Assembly: GCF_017352195.1 (NCBI RefSeq)
Contig: NZ_CP071445.1
Coordinates: forward strand, 2,790,001-2,854,000
Reading direction: 5' to 3'
Length of the DNA: 64,000 nucleotides
From: Sedimentibacter sp. zth1
GTDB taxonomy: Bacteria; Bacillota; Clostridia; Tissierellales; Sedimentibacteraceae
Below are positions 9,879 to 19,210 of the stretch, piece after piece (positions within the stretch are counted from its first letter, which is position 1; each line of letters begins with the position of its first letter). The notes under the pieces were generated by a model, which was not told where the DNA came from, searched no databases, and was given only the letters and a program-made list of their open reading frames with translations. A program made the position numbers and the translations under genes.

Positions 9879-11183
9879 TTATGCAGCAAGTAGCTGTAAT
9901 GATTGTTTGTAGTTACTAATATGAGTTTCTGGAGAACGGAGTTCAAAAGATTTTTCATCACGTAGCACTGCAAAAATGATATTACAGATTTTGTGCATAA
10001 CAGCACCAATAGCAACCTTTTTAGGTTTAGATTCAGTTTTCTTTCGGTAATAAGCTTGTAAATAGGGATTAATAGCTTTACCATTACTTGTAGAACGTAT
10101 ATTAGACAAAGCGATAGCAAAAACAACACGTCTAGCGATACGTGAACCACGCTTAGACATATGCATTTCAGTAGCATTGAATTTGCCTGATTGGTTAACT
10201 TCAGGATCCATACCAAAATAAGCAAACAGCTGTTTAGGGTTCTTAAAAGCACTAAAATCACCAATTTCACACATTATGGTAACAGCAGATAAAAAACCAA
10301 CACCAGAAATTGAATCTAGCAAATGAATTTGATTAATAAACTTTTCGGATTTATGCTTATCAACAAGCAAATTTATTTGATTTAAAATAGATTCAATAAC
10401 AGTATCTAAATATTCGATTAAGTCAATAGTTAAAGAAATATTGAAATACACACTATCAATATTACAACCAAAGGTTTTGGCTGCATTTGCTGCGTTAGAA
10501 AGTTTTTCGTAGCATTGAGTAGCTTTTGAAATACCTTTTCTAGAAGATTTAGATATTTTTTCAATCAAAGATGATTTATGCGCTCTTAATATTTTATCAG
10601 GAGTACAATAATTCTTTAAAATCATGCGAGATGTAACACCACAAACATCTGAGAAAATATTAAGGTATTGAGGAAAAACAGTATGTAAATCCGCTTTTAG
10701 TTTATTAATATGAGCTGAGCGTTGATCCATAATGTCATAATGTTTACGAACTAAGCTACGAAGCTCTAAAACAAGCTTAACAGGCATAACAGAGGTTTTT
10801 AAATTGTTAGATAAACCAAGTCTAGCGATGCCAATAGAATCTAATTTATCATTTTTTACTTTCCTTATTCCTGAATTTTTGATAGAATGAGTGATGAGAG
10901 GGTTAATAATATGGGCCTCAAATCCTGATTCATTCAGGAAGCAGAAGAGCGGAAAGTGATAGATTCCGGTAGATTCCAGGAAAATGTGTGATTTCATGGA
11001 ATGTGACTCTTCTGCTTTTTTTATTGCAGAAATAGCACGTTCAAGAGAATCTATACTGTTATGTAGTATTTTAAAAGGTTTCAAAATAATGTTTCCGTTG
11101 TTATCAACAATAGACATAAAACTAAAAGTTGAACCAACATCAATACCAACGGAGATATAGTTACGATTATTAAAATTAAACAT
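9879..11183 (-). CDS. IS110-family transposase (copy 1)
   Basis: A 434-residue DEDD-type recombinase. The N-terminal RuvC-like domain begins SVGIDVGSTFSFMSIVDNNG and includes FLESTGIYHFPL and RKVKNDKLDSIGIARLGL, which carry the acidic residues. The C-terminal transposase-20 domain has LLDSISGVGFLSAVTIMCE, then FGMDPEVNQSGK and the serine region KRGSRIARRVV. Family members cut and rejoin circular intermediates under guidance of an element-encoded bridge RNA. The start at 11183 follows AAGGAGC by 5 bases; an ATG upstream at 11231 would add 16 residues without a ribosome site. The protein is identical to that at 28217-29521. Confidence 0.9.
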   Translation of the reverse strand: MFNFNNRNYISVGIDVGSTFSFMSIVDNNGNIILKPFKILHNSIDSLERAISAIKKAEESHSMKSHIFLESTGIYHFPLFCFLNESGFEAHIINPLITHSIKNSGIRKVKNDKLDSIGIARLGLSNNLKTSVMPVKLVLELRSLVRKHYDIMDQRSAHINKLKADLHTVFPQYLNIFSDVCGVTSRMILKNYCTPDKILRAHKSSLIEKISKSSRKGISKATQCYEKLSNAANAAKTFGCNIDSVYFNISLTIDLIEYLDTVIESILNQINLLVDKHKSEKFINQIHLLDSISGVGFLSAVTIMCEIGDFSAFKNPKQLFAYFGMDPEVNQSGKFNATEMHMSKRGSRIARRVVFAIALSNIRSTSNGKAINPYLQAYYRKKTESKPKKVAIGAVMHKICNIIFAVLRDEKSFELRSPETHISNYKQSLQLLAA

Positions 11184-11536
11184 AGAAAGCTCCTTTCGAA
11201 TAGGTATCCATAAATAGCAATGAGTACACAACCTGGCACGTTATTCGGGTATAGCTTATCAGCTCCCAACCAGCTAAAATCATAAATCCTCATTGAATGG
11301 ATTGATTGTCTGTAGTTACAGGTATTGCCTTATAAAAGGCTCCCAAGGACGTTAACATTTACCATCCTATTCAATAAATATAATACCTTATGACTTAGAC
11401 AAAGTCGAGAGTTGAATTTCTATGCAATAACTTATGAGTTTATTCATGACTCAATGGTTGAATGATTGTATACAAGAATGATTTTCTTTATTCAGCCAGA
11501 ACATGAATTAGCATAGCTTTTTGCTATGACTTTATT
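11184..11536 (-). ncRNA. Candidate bridge-RNA region of the IS110 element (copy 1)
   Basis: A 353-base non-coding stretch upstream of the transposase. In IS110-group elements the bridge RNA comes from this position. Near its outer end is a hairpin, CATAGC/GCTATG around a TTTTT loop (11513-11530). An 8-base match to the left junction (ACCAGCTA at 11269-11276, also at 9746-9753) is seen, which could be chance. No fold was computed. Extent and guide loops are unproven. Confidence 0.35.
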
Positions 11537-11686
11537 ATACCAGGACGTATCAAAGGCATCGATAACATGTTATTAAGTGGTCAGTGGCTACAACCACCTG
11601 GGGGATTACCTGTAGCAGTGATTACTGGAAAAGACACAATTATGCGGATTTGCAAGAAAGAAAAACAGCAATTTGTAACTCTTTAA
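11537..11686 (+). pseudogene. C-terminal remnant of the phytoene-desaturase-like gene (copy 1)
   Basis: Forty-nine codons, IPGRIKGIDNMLLSGQWLQP then PGGLPVAVITGK and RICKKEK, followed by TAA. This is the classic C-terminal FAD-binding end of CrtI-like enzymes (GQWxxPPGGLPxA). It lacks a start and lies directly beyond the IS110 element. Confidence 0.85.
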
Positions 11687-11718
11687 AGTCGATACCAGAC
11701 AAGATTTGGATAGTAATT

Positions 11719-12170
11719 AGGGACGGTTATTTTTGATTGACAAAGTATAAAAATGAGAAAGTATAAAAATGATAATATAGAGATGGAACATGCCAAGACA
11801 AGCTCGAGTAAAAAGTGCTACAGGAATATACCATATAATGATTAGAGGAATAAATAAAGAAAAAATATTTATGAGTTCTATAGTCAAAATGACAATAACT
11901 TGTATATTGATACAAAAGAAGAAAAGTAAGATAATATTGAAAATATAGTAAATAATACAATTGAAAATTTTGCAAATGAAAATCAAATTACAGATCAAGT
12001 TTAATTTTCACAGATAAAAAGAGAAGAATTAGCAGCGAGACTTTTAGAATTAAATGCTATAACATACAGTGATATAGCAGGCTTATGTAATTTAAGTATA
12101 TATAGGTATCTGAAATAAAGAAATAAAAATATGAACAAAGTCGAATTTCAAACAAAAAGAACCGTCCCTA
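11719..12170 (+). mobile_element. RAYT-derived short element, copy C
   Basis: Tips AGGGACGGTTATTTTTGATT and CAAACAAAAAGAACCGTCCCT(last base at 12170). It contains the start of the transposase (MPRQARVKSATGIYHIMIRG, with NKEKIFMSS) joined by deletion to the C-terminal helix-turn-helix part (EELAARLLELNAITYSDIAG). The HUH catalytic motif is absent, so it cannot move alone. It bounds the right side of duplicated segment copy 1. Confidence 0.85.
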
Positions 12171-12244
12171 AAAACATAAGTAAGCTACTGAAGAGATGTT
12201 TAGGATATGATGGAGAAAAAACATATAAGATTGTAGGGGTAATT

Positions 12245-13105
12245 ATGAGCATTTATAAATCGCAAGTAGGAAAAACTGTATCATTAAAATTATATGATGA
12301 ACAAATGATAAAAGTAGGATCTCCGTTTAAAGATATATACGTTGATACTAGCTTTGGTAAGACTCATTTGATAGAGAGCGGAAATTTGAATGGAAAAGCA
12401 TTGTTAGTATTTCATGGCGGAAATAGTACAACAGCATATAACTTGTTAATGTGTAAATTCCTACTTAATGATTTTCATGTATATGCAGTAGATATTATAG
12501 GGCATCCGGGAAAAAGTGATGAGGTTAAGCTTTCTTCTAACAATTATGATTATGGGAAATGGGCTGATGAAGTTATAACAAAACTTGGATTTAGCAAAAT
12601 AAAATGTTTTGGAGGGTCTTTTGGCGGGGGAGTGTTGGCAAAACTCATGTGCGTTGCTCCCGAAAAAGTTGACAGGGCGGTATTGATTGTACCAGCAGGA
12701 ATTAATAATGCTTTTCCAATAAGTTCAGCTAAGATGATGTTGCCATTAATAAAGTATTGTATGACAAAGAAGGAGAAGTATTTAATAGAAACAGCTTTAT
12801 TTATGGCAATAAAAGAAGATGTGTTGGATGCAGATACCTTGGCAATAATAAAGGATAGTTTTGATAATGTTAAAACAAAAGTAGGAATGCCATCTAATGT
12901 AAGTAAAAAATTAATGTTGAAATGTAAGGCTGCGACACTTGTTATGGCCAGCGAAATGGATTGCCTTTTTCCAGCCAGAAAGGTATTATCAAGAGCGAAA
13001 AAAATAATAATAAATTGCAAGGTACATAAGCTAGAGGGTTGTGGTCATATGCATATCATGCCAGAACGAGAGAGGAAAATGATTATTGATTTTCTGAATT
13101 CATAG
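12245..13105 (+). CDS. Alpha/beta-hydrolase
   Basis: A 286-residue alpha/beta-fold hydrolase. The oxyanion region reads LLVFHGGNSTTAYN, the nucleophile elbow is CFGGSFGGGVL (Ser in GGSFGG), the acid is probably Asp in MASEMDCLFP and the histidine lies in EGCGHMHIMPER. The substrate cannot be told from sequence; relatives hydrolyse esters, lactones or peptides. I start at 12245 because AGGGG lies 5 bases before it. A longer frame from 12131 begins inside mobile element copy C and its first residues (NKVEFQTKRTVP) are element sequence, so it is not natural coding. No signal peptide is seen, so it is probably cytoplasmic. It stands alone between two mobile elements. Confidence 0.75.
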   Translation: MSIYKSQVGKTVSLKLYDEQMIKVGSPFKDIYVDTSFGKTHLIESGNLNGKALLVFHGGNSTTAYNLLMCKFLLNDFHVYAVDIIGHPGKSDEVKLSSNNYDYGKWADEVITKLGFSKIKCFGGSFGGGVLAKLMCVAPEKVDRAVLIVPAGINNAFPISSAKMMLPLIKYCMTKKEKYLIETALFMAIKEDVLDADTLAIIKDSFDNVKTKVGMPSNVSKKLMLKCKAATLVMASEMDCLFPARKVLSRAKKIIINCKVHKLEGCGHMHIMPERERKMIIDFLNS

Positions 13106-13255
13106 AATTGAAAATATAACGATCGTAAATAAAAAAATCAAGAGGTTAAGTTTTAGGTCAACCAAACGACCATAGACCGAAAATGAGATATTGACACTGG
13201 AGGCATTGCAAGTGTAGTAGATTCTTATCTTGAGCCAGGAGAATCTGGAGTCTTA

Positions 13256-13615
13256 AGGTACGGTTCTTTTTGTTTGACAGATAAACAAAAGGAATAAATA
13301 AAGAGAAAATATTTCAGAAAGAAGTACATAAAAACAAAGTAATAGAAATAATCAAATATATAAAAGAAGAAAAGCAAGATAATATTGAAAATATAGTAAA
13401 TAATACATTTGAAAATATAGTAAATGAAAATCAAATTACAGATCAAGCTCAATTCTCACAGATAAAAAGAAGAATTAGCAGCGAGACTTTTAGAATTAAA
13501 TGCTATAACATACAGCAATATAGCAGGCTTATGTAATTTAAGTATATATAGGTATCTGAAATAAAGAAACAAAAATATGAACAAAATCGAATTTCAAACA
13601 AAAAGAACCGTCCCT
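13256..13615 (+). mobile_element. RAYT-derived short element, copy D
   Basis: Tips AGGTACGGTTCTTTTTGTTT and CAAAAAGAACCGTCCCT, forming long matching inverted ends with one mismatch at the left. The inside is a degenerate C-terminal transposase part shared with copies A, C, F and G. The 150 bases before it hold an unassigned peptide-like piece (TGGIASVVDSYLEPGESGVL) that runs into the element. Confidence 0.85.
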
Positions 13616-13772
13616 AAAAGCATTCTATATTTTATCACTATCCTTTTAAAATATTTTAAGGAATTTCTCTAGTGTAACAACAAGAGAAAGCTCCTATTAT
13701 ATCAGTATTTTTTTCAATTAAAATTTTAAAATTAGTTTCTTTTTTGAAATTATCTCACTAAAAAGTGTTTTT

Positions 13773-13801
13773 TTCACATACATATATTATTTTTGTATAA
13801 T
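13773..13801 (+). promoter_or_regulatory. Vegetative-type promoter for the alcohol dehydrogenase gene
   Basis: TTCACA, a 17-base spacer, then TATAAT (13796-13801), about 107 bases before the start codon. Five of six -35 bases and all -10 bases fit the sigma-A consensus. Confidence 0.55.
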
Positions 13802-13907
13802 AACTACGTATTAAGTTAAAATAAATACAGTACTAATGTACAGACAAAAAATTATATTAAACAAAAAAGGAACAATATAATTAAATCAAAAATTAGGAGG
13901 AATAAAA

Positions 13908-15086
13908 GTGGCGAGATTTACGATACCAAGGGATATCTATTTTGGAAAAGGAGCGATCGAAGAATTAAAGAATTTAAAGGGTAAAAGAGCCATGGTGGTA
14001 ATTGGAGGTGGTTCAATCAAGAGAAGTGGAGCACTAGATAGAATAGAAGGATATTTAAAAGAAGCTGGGATGGAAACAAAACTTTTGGAGGGTGTAGAAA
14101 TAGACCCAACAGTTGGTACAGTAATGAATGGTGCAAAAGTAATGCAGGAATTTCAACCAGATTGGATTATTGGAATAGGTGGAGGATCACCGATAGATGG
14201 AGCAAAGGCTATGTGGATATTTTATGAATACCCAGAGCTTACATTTGAAGAAGCTGCAAAACCATTTAACTTACCAGAGTTAAGAAAAAAAGCAAAATTT
14301 GTAGCAATATCCACAACCAGTGGAACAGGGACAGAAGTTACATCTTTCGCAGTTGTAACAGATGAAAAAACTGGAATTAAATATCCAATAGCTGACTTTA
14401 ATGTCACTCCAGATATAGCAATAGTGGATAATGATTTAGTACAAACAATGCCAGCAAAATTAAAAGCATTCACAGGAATGGATGCATTAACCCATGCTGT
14501 TGAAGCATATGTTTCAACAGTAAGAAATGATTTTACTGATGCACAAGCAATGAAAGCTATTGAAATGGTGAAAGAAAACTTAATACAATCTTATAATGGA
14601 GAAGAAGAAGCTGGAAATAAACTGCATATAGCTCAATGTTTAGCAGGAATGGCATTCTCAAATGCAATCTTGGGTATTGTTCATAGTATGGCTCACAAAA
14701 CAGGTAGAATATTCAATCTTGAAAATGGAATTCCTCATGGATGTGCAAATGCAATATATTTACCATATGTAATAGACTTCAACAAAAAAACTGCTCTTAA
14801 AACTTATGCTGATATAGCAAGAAGACTAGGGTTAGCAGGGAATAGTGAAGAGGAATTAACAAATTCATTTACAGAAATGGTAATAGACTTTAATAAGAAA
14901 ATGAATATTCCACTTACATTAAAAGAATTTGGATTAAACGAACAAGAATTTAATGATAAGCTGGATGAAATTGCTGCAGCTGCAGTAGGAGATCCATGTA
15001 CAGGTACAAATCCAAGAGAAATATCAGTAGAAGAAATGAAAAAACTATTTACTTGTGTTTATTATGGTAAAAAAGTAGACTTTTAA
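13908..15086 (+). CDS. Iron-containing alcohol dehydrogenase
   Basis: A 392-residue group III alcohol dehydrogenase that interconverts aldehydes and alcohols with NAD(P)H in the cytoplasm; relatives in clostridia make butanol or ethanol. The cofactor-binding motif is IGGGSPIDGAKAMW near residues 93-107, and TTSGTGTEVTSFAV follows. The metal ligands are an Asp and three His, visible in FTGMDALTHAVEAY, GIVHSMAHKTG and NGIPHGCANA; the C-terminal GDPCTGTNPR is typical. Length is normal. The start codon is GTG, set by a perfect AGGAGG seven bases upstream. It has its own promoter and terminator, so it is monocistronic. Which alcohol it favours cannot be read from sequence. Confidence 0.93.
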   Translation: MARFTIPRDIYFGKGAIEELKNLKGKRAMVVIGGGSIKRSGALDRIEGYLKEAGMETKLLEGVEIDPTVGTVMNGAKVMQEFQPDWIIGIGGGSPIDGAKAMWIFYEYPELTFEEAAKPFNLPELRKKAKFVAISTTSGTGTEVTSFAVVTDEKTGIKYPIADFNVTPDIAIVDNDLVQTMPAKLKAFTGMDALTHAVEAYVSTVRNDFTDAQAMKAIEMVKENLIQSYNGEEEAGNKLHIAQCLAGMAFSNAILGIVHSMAHKTGRIFNLENGIPHGCANAIYLPYVIDFNKKTALKTYADIARRLGLAGNSEEELTNSFTEMVIDFNKKMNIPLTLKEFGLNEQEFNDKLDEIAAAAVGDPCTGTNPREISVEEMKKLFTCVYYGKKVDF

Positions 15087-15102
15087 TAATAGATTATGAA
15101 GA

Positions 15103-15136
15103 AAAGACTAAGAGCTCTGATCGGTTCTTAGTCTTT
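15103..15136 (+). terminator. Terminator after the alcohol dehydrogenase gene
   Basis: Ten-base stem AAGACTAAGA/TCTTAGTCTT with a 12-base loop, 18 bases after the stop codon. The trailing T-run is short. Confidence 0.7.
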
Positions 15137-15526
15137 CTTAAGAAAATACTATATAATTTAATGAATCTATAATAATTTCCTTATCTTGAATATGTTTTAG
15201 AATAATAATTGTCCTTGGGAAAACAATTGTGGAAGCAATGAAACGAGAGGCTTAAATATAGAGCATTGCCTAAAGTCAAAACATAAAAGATAATGAAAGA
15301 GTTATTCAAAAAGACTTATTATGGAGTTAATATATAAATTATCCATACCCATACCATGAAAATGTTGTTAATTATAGAATCATTAGGCTATGTTCGAATA
15401 AGTGTTGATATTTTAGGTTATTCTATAAACATCGCATAATTTTTTAAAAAGAGAGTTTCTTTAACATTGTTGCGGATCTGATGAAACCTTGAAAAGGTAA
15501 CTATCATATGAAGAGGTGATTATAAA
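15137..15526. other. Intergenic region before the formate/nitrite-type channel gene
   Basis: About 390 bases with no open frame. It must hold the promoter of the next gene but I found no -35/-10 pair with acceptable spacing, nor a riboswitch pattern I recognise. Confidence 0.4.
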
Positions 15527-16399
15527 GTGGATACGAAAAATTATTTAACACCTGCAGAAATTGCGGCTACAACTGTACAAACAGGAATCAAAAAGGTAAA
15601 ATTATCATTTTCACAGCGACTAACTCTAGGGATTTTAGCAGGAGTTTTCGTTGCCTTTGCTTCAGAAGGATCTAATATGGCAGCTTTTAATTTATTTGTA
15701 AAACCTGAAACTTATGGGTTGGGAAAAGTTTTGGCAGGTTCAATTTTTAGTACAGCACTGATGCTGGTTCTGTTAGCAGGAGGAGAACTATTTACAGGAA
15801 ATACACTCATCATTATAAGTGTTTTAGAAGGTAAAGTGAAAGTAAGTGAGATGCTGAAAAATTGGGGGACTGTATATATAGGAAATTTAATAGGATCTGT
15901 ATTGATAGCTTTTATGATGGTACAGTCAGGGTTATTTAACAGCGGATCGAACGTCCTTGGGGCAGTAACCATTAAAATTGCTGTCTATAAAGTGAATCTA
16001 CCTTTTATGTCCGCATTATATTTAGGCATTATGGCAAACTGGCTTGTTTGTTTGGCAGTATGGCTGGCTTATGGAGCTAAAAACATGGCTGGAAAAATAC
16101 TTGGTATGTTCTTTCCAATATGGCTTTTTGTTACATCAGGATTTGAACACAGTATTGCGAATATGTATTACATTCCAGCAGGAATATGGGCAAAATCCAA
16201 CGTTGATTGGGTTGCTGCATCCCATCTTTCGCCAGAAAAATTAGCAAATTTAAATTGGAATACGTTTATCATCAATAATCTAGTACCTGTGACACTTGGA
16301 AATATAATTGGTGGTGGGATATTTGTAGGATTTATTTACTGGTTTATTTATTTGAAAGAAGATAAAAACAGAAGGAACGTTGAAAAAGTAGAAAAATAG
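15527..16399 (+). CDS. Formate/nitrite transporter family channel
   Basis: A 290-residue FNT-family membrane channel with six predicted helices, probably a pentamer passing formate, nitrite or a similar small anion. Diagnostic motifs: AGGELFTGNTLI (the loop with the gating Thr/Asn) and SGFEHSIANMYYIPAG, whose His corresponds to the conserved pore histidine of FocA. In a fermentative anaerobe formate is the likeliest substrate, but family members also carry hydrosulfide or lactate. The start is GTG with AGAGGTGAT upstream. The aquaporin gene follows after 69 bases with no terminator seen between them, so the two may be cotranscribed. Confidence 0.88.
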   Translation: MDTKNYLTPAEIAATTVQTGIKKVKLSFSQRLTLGILAGVFVAFASEGSNMAAFNLFVKPETYGLGKVLAGSIFSTALMLVLLAGGELFTGNTLIIISVLEGKVKVSEMLKNWGTVYIGNLIGSVLIAFMMVQSGLFNSGSNVLGAVTIKIAVYKVNLPFMSALYLGIMANWLVCLAVWLAYGAKNMAGKILGMFFPIWLFVTSGFEHSIANMYYIPAGIWAKSNVDWVAASHLSPEKLANLNWNTFIINNLVPVTLGNIIGGGIFVGFIYWFIYLKEDKNRRNVEKVEK

Positions 16400-16468
16400 A
16401 AGTTACTTTTGCACGCGAAAAGGGTATGTTAATTATATGGAAATATTATACAAGAGAGGAATTGCTAA

Positions 16469-17137
16469 ATGAAAAAATATGAATTCAAAAAATATATTGC
16501 TGAGTTTATAGGAACGTTTATATTAGTATTTAATGGTACAGGTGCAATAATAATTAATGATTTATCAAATGAAGCTGTTACTCATTTAGGAATATCATTA
16601 GCATTTGGATTTACAGTAGCATTTCTAATATATACATTTGGTAATGTTTCAGGTGCCCATTTTAATCCTGCAGTATCAATTGCACTTTGGAAAGGAAAAG
16701 AAATAAATACTAAACATTTGCTGTTTTATATAGTTTCTCAGTTAGGTGGAGCAATTACTGCAAGTTTAATTCTAATAGGTATTTTTGGTAATATTGCAAA
16801 ATTAGGGACAACTCAACCATTACAAAGCTTAGGTAATAATGCTGTATTAATTTCACTTATAGTAGAAATAATATATACTTTTATTTTAATGATTGTAATT
16901 TTGGGATCAGCTGTAGATAAAAGAGCACATCAAAAATTTGCAGGAATAGCAATAGGCTTTACTATAGCTATAGGAGTCTTAATTATTGGACCTATTTCGG
17001 GTGGTTCATTTAATCCAGCAAGGTCTATAGGACCTGCAATTATTTCAGGAAATTTAAATTATTTATGGGTTTATATAGTTGGACCTATAATAGGAACGTT
17101 ATTAGCAACATACACTTATAAGTTAATCAAGGAATAA
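16469..17137 (+). CDS. Aquaporin / glycerol facilitator family (MIP) channel
   Basis: A 222-residue MIP channel with six helices and both half-helix signatures: SGAHFNPAVS near residue 63 and GGSFNPARSIGP near residue 180. The short loops and size favour a water-selective AqpZ-like channel over a glycerol facilitator, but the selectivity filter was not modelled. It has a ribosome site (AGAGGAATTG) before the ATG, lies downstream of the FNT gene and is closed by a hairpin terminator. Confidence 0.9.
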   Translation: MKKYEFKKYIAEFIGTFILVFNGTGAIIINDLSNEAVTHLGISLAFGFTVAFLIYTFGNVSGAHFNPAVSIALWKGKEINTKHLLFYIVSQLGGAITASLILIGIFGNIAKLGTTQPLQSLGNNAVLISLIVEIIYTFILMIVILGSAVDKRAHQKFAGIAIGFTIAIGVLIIGPISGGSFNPARSIGPAIISGNLNYLWVYIVGPIIGTLLATYTYKLIKE

Positions 17138-17145
17138 TATAATAA

Positions 17146-17177
17146 TTAAAACTCAGGAATAAAATCTTGAGTTTTAA
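17146..17177 (+). terminator. Terminator after the aquaporin gene
   Basis: Ten-base stem TTAAAACTCA/TGAGTTTTAA with a 12-base loop, starting 9 bases after the stop codon. The A/T arms could work in either direction. Confidence 0.7.
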
Positions 17178-17250
17178 ATATAAAATTCATAAATAAAACC
17201 TCTAAAAAAGGAAATACTAATATTGATTAAAAAAAGAGGAGGTTTTAATA

Positions 17251-17679
17251 TTGAACGTTAGAGATATAATGACAAGAGATGTATCATATGTAACAGTAAA
17301 ATCCAATATAACAGAAGCAGCAGATATTATGAAATCTTTAGATGTTGGAATAGTTCCTGTTTGTGATGAAAATAAAAATCCTGTTGGAGTAATAACAGAC
17401 AGAGATATAGTTTTAAGAAGTGTTGCTGAGACTAATAATGCTACTCAGCATATAGGAAATATAATGAGTAAAAATATTGTAAGCACAAGTCCTGATACAA
17501 ATGCTCATGAAGCAGCTACATTGATGGCGCAAAATCAGATAAGAAGGTTACCAGTAGTTGAAAATAACAAGATTGTTGGAATCCTTTCACTAGGGGATTT
17601 AGCAAATGTAAATATACATGTGAATGAAGCAGGTGAAGCTTTAAGTTCGATTTCAAAACCAGGCAATGAAATAAAATAA
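17251..17679 (+). CDS. Tandem CBS-domain protein
   Basis: A 142-residue protein made of two CBS motifs (MTRDVSYVTVKSNITEAADI and MSKNIVSTSPDTNAHEAATL), each ending in a PVV/PVC beta-strand and a GVITDRDIV- or GILSLGDLA-like segment. Such stand-alone pairs bind adenosine nucleotides and act as energy or stress sensors; no partner enzyme is encoded next to it. It starts at TTG, fixed by GAGGAGG eight bases upstream. It has a terminator on each side, so it is probably transcribed alone. Confidence 0.88.
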   Translation: MNVRDIMTRDVSYVTVKSNITEAADIMKSLDVGIVPVCDENKNPVGVITDRDIVLRSVAETNNATQHIGNIMSKNIVSTSPDTNAHEAATLMAQNQIRRLPVVENNKIVGILSLGDLANVNIHVNEAGEALSSISKPGNEIK

Positions 17680-17739
17680 AAAAATGTGGAAATTAAAAAA
17701 GGGAGCATGAAAGTATTCCCTTAAAATGGACTTAGTAAG

Positions 17740-17774
17740 AAAGATGTTAATTTAATAATTAGCATCTTTTTTTG
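17740..17774 (+). terminator. Terminator after the CBS-protein gene
   Basis: Stem AAGATGTTAATT/AATTAGCATCTT with one internal mismatch, followed by seven T residues; a good intrinsic terminator. Confidence 0.8.
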
Positions 17775-17800
17775 TATAATTATTTTAAGGAGGAATACTC

Positions 17801-18059
17801 ATGTACATATTTTATTCACAGAAAGTGTAAGTGGCAAGAAAACACCATGGAAAAATCTTATATTCATTACAAAAGATTAAGAAAGAGCTGTCAAAAGCTG
17901 TTATTAGATGCAATAGAGAAGAAGGTGCCTAAGAGAAAGTTTAGAAACTTAAAGAATAAACTATATGCTAAATACCCAGAAGAATTTTATGTTTATGGAA
18001 AAGATGAAGTAAAGAATAAAAAATCAGCTGTGGGAAAATTAGGGGACGGTTCTTCTTGA
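17801..18059 (+). pseudogene. Unrecognised small gene, broken at both ends
   Basis: A strong ribosome site (AAGGAGG at 17787-17793) precedes an ATG at 17801, but that frame stops after nine codons. A different frame is open from an ATG at 17847 (KSYIHYKRLRKSCQKLLLDA, a lysine-rich helical stretch) and runs into mobile element copy E at 18041. I do not recognise the family. The pattern suggests a small basic protein with a frameshift near its start and its end replaced by the element. Confidence 0.35.
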
Positions 18060-18600
18060 TTGACAAAGTATAAAAATGGTAGTACTATAGTAAAAATGGT
18101 AATATAGAGGTGGAACATGCCAAGACAAGCTCGAATAAAAAGCGCTACAGGAATATACCATATAATGATTAGAGGAATAAATAAAGAAAAAATATTTATG
18201 AGTTCTATACACAAAAATAAAATATTAGAAATAGTGAAAAAAATTAATGTAAAGTATGCTATGTATTATAATAAAGTTGAAAAAAGATATGGACATGTAT
18301 TTCAAGATAGATTTAAAAGTGAAGCAGTGGAGGACGATAATTATTTAATAGGTGTGTTGAGATGTATACATAATAACCCTGTTAAAGCAGGCATAGTAAA
18401 AAATATAGAAGAATATAAGTGAAACAGTGTAAGTGAGTATATAAAAAAAGAATACAAATATAATAAATGAAAAATATTTAAATGAGATATAATTTCTTAC
18501 AGAGATATAGCAGATATATGTAATTTATCTTATTATAAAGTTGCTGCCATAGGGAAAGGAATAAAAAGCGATTGTATCAATTAGAAAGAATCGTTCCTTA
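18041..18600 (+). mobile_element. RAYT-derived short element, copy E (best transposase remnant)
   Basis: Left tip AGGGGACGGTTCTTCTTGAT; the right tip is degenerate (AAGAATCGTTCCTTA). It carries the longest transposase frame of the eight copies (18117-18422). The frame stops early, and the following C-terminal part is present only as broken pieces. Confidence 0.8.
18117..18422 (+). pseudogene. Y1 (RAYT/IS200-like) transposase, internally deleted
   Basis: 101 codons: MPRQARIKSATGIYHIMIRG at the N-terminus, then HKNKILEIVKKINVKYAMYY, then GHVFQDRFKSEAVEDDNYLI and RCIHNNPVKAGIV. These motifs are typical of REP-associated tyrosine transposases, which nick single-stranded DNA. The segment that should carry the HUH metal-binding motif (usually DNHVHLL) is deleted between INVKYAMYY and KVEKRYGHVF. 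The protein cannot be catalytically active. It gives the family identity for all eight elements. Confidence 0.8.
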
Positions 18601-18644
18601 AGAAAAAGATAATTTTTATAAATATAAAAATAAGGTAGGTAATT

Positions 18645-19210
18645 ATGTTGAAAGTATTTAATCCTTTTTATAATGATTTGCAAGATTTAGAAAATTGGTT
18701 AAATTCTTATGCTCAAAAAGGATATAGGATTGTGAATGTCCATCAGCTGAATATAGATACTATGTAGGACTGGTAAAGAGTAGTGAATTTGATAACCTAA
18801 AAGAAAAATATGAATCTGAGTTAATAAAAGCCTTTAAAACAAATTTATTTATTAAAAGTACAACTTCTAAGAAAAAAATTTCATTAGATTTTAGAGGTCA
18901 GCTATGGACGTCGCCTGAAGTACTAAATAATTGGGAAATTTTAATTTTAGAGACTAAAAACAATACGCAAATCAACAATGAAAATTTAATAAAAAATTTA
19001 AAAGAATATAAAAGTTTGGTAAGTAAAGCTATAATCAAATTTAAAATATTATTATCAATTATTTTATTTTCAAGTATTGTGTTATTTACGATTTGTTCGT
19101 TTATTTTACAACAAAAGATAATATTAATATTAATTGATATTATTATGATAATATTAACAATATATGTATTTGTTTATTGTAATAGGATTAAAGCAAATGT
19201 AGAACTTTAG
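18645..19210 (+). pseudogene. DUF2812-like membrane protein, frameshifted
   Basis: The first part reads MLKVFNPFYNDLQDLENWLN, then SYAQKGYRIVNVHQ, as in DUF2812 proteins (FxxFYD..EExWLNxxAxKGxxL). The frame stops at 18767, but another frame continues with AEYRYYVGLVKSSEFDNL and ends in two hydrophobic helices (about 19016-19190, SKAIIKFKILLSIILFSSIV). One small deletion explains the break. Mobile element copy F begins exactly at the stop codon. DUF2812 genes often follow PadR-type regulators, but none is seen here. Function unknown. Confidence 0.5.

Larger units (their letters stand above)
9751..11536 (-). mobile_element. IS110-family insertion sequence, copy 1
   Basis: The boundaries are inferred from the interrupted gene: removing 9751-11536 rejoins a codon-perfect protein (AHTDQ followed by IPGRIKGIDN). 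No target duplication is needed, as is usual for IS110. It holds one transposase gene on the minus strand and a ~350-base non-coding stretch upstream of it. A second copy, differing by a few bases and an 11-base insertion, lies at 28089-29885 in the same gene. Ends may be off by one or two bases. Confidence 0.8.

Noticed and set aside
12131-12244. Extended N-terminus for the alpha/beta-hydrolase (start at 12131)
   Set aside because: The first residues are translated from the right end of mobile element copy C; a better ribosome site serves the ATG at 12245.
4855-13452. Small hydrophobic minus-strand proteins (Phe/Ile/Tyr-rich) repeated at several places
   Set aside because: They are the antisense of the RAYT-derived elements, with no ribosome sites; their repetition only reflects the repeated elements.
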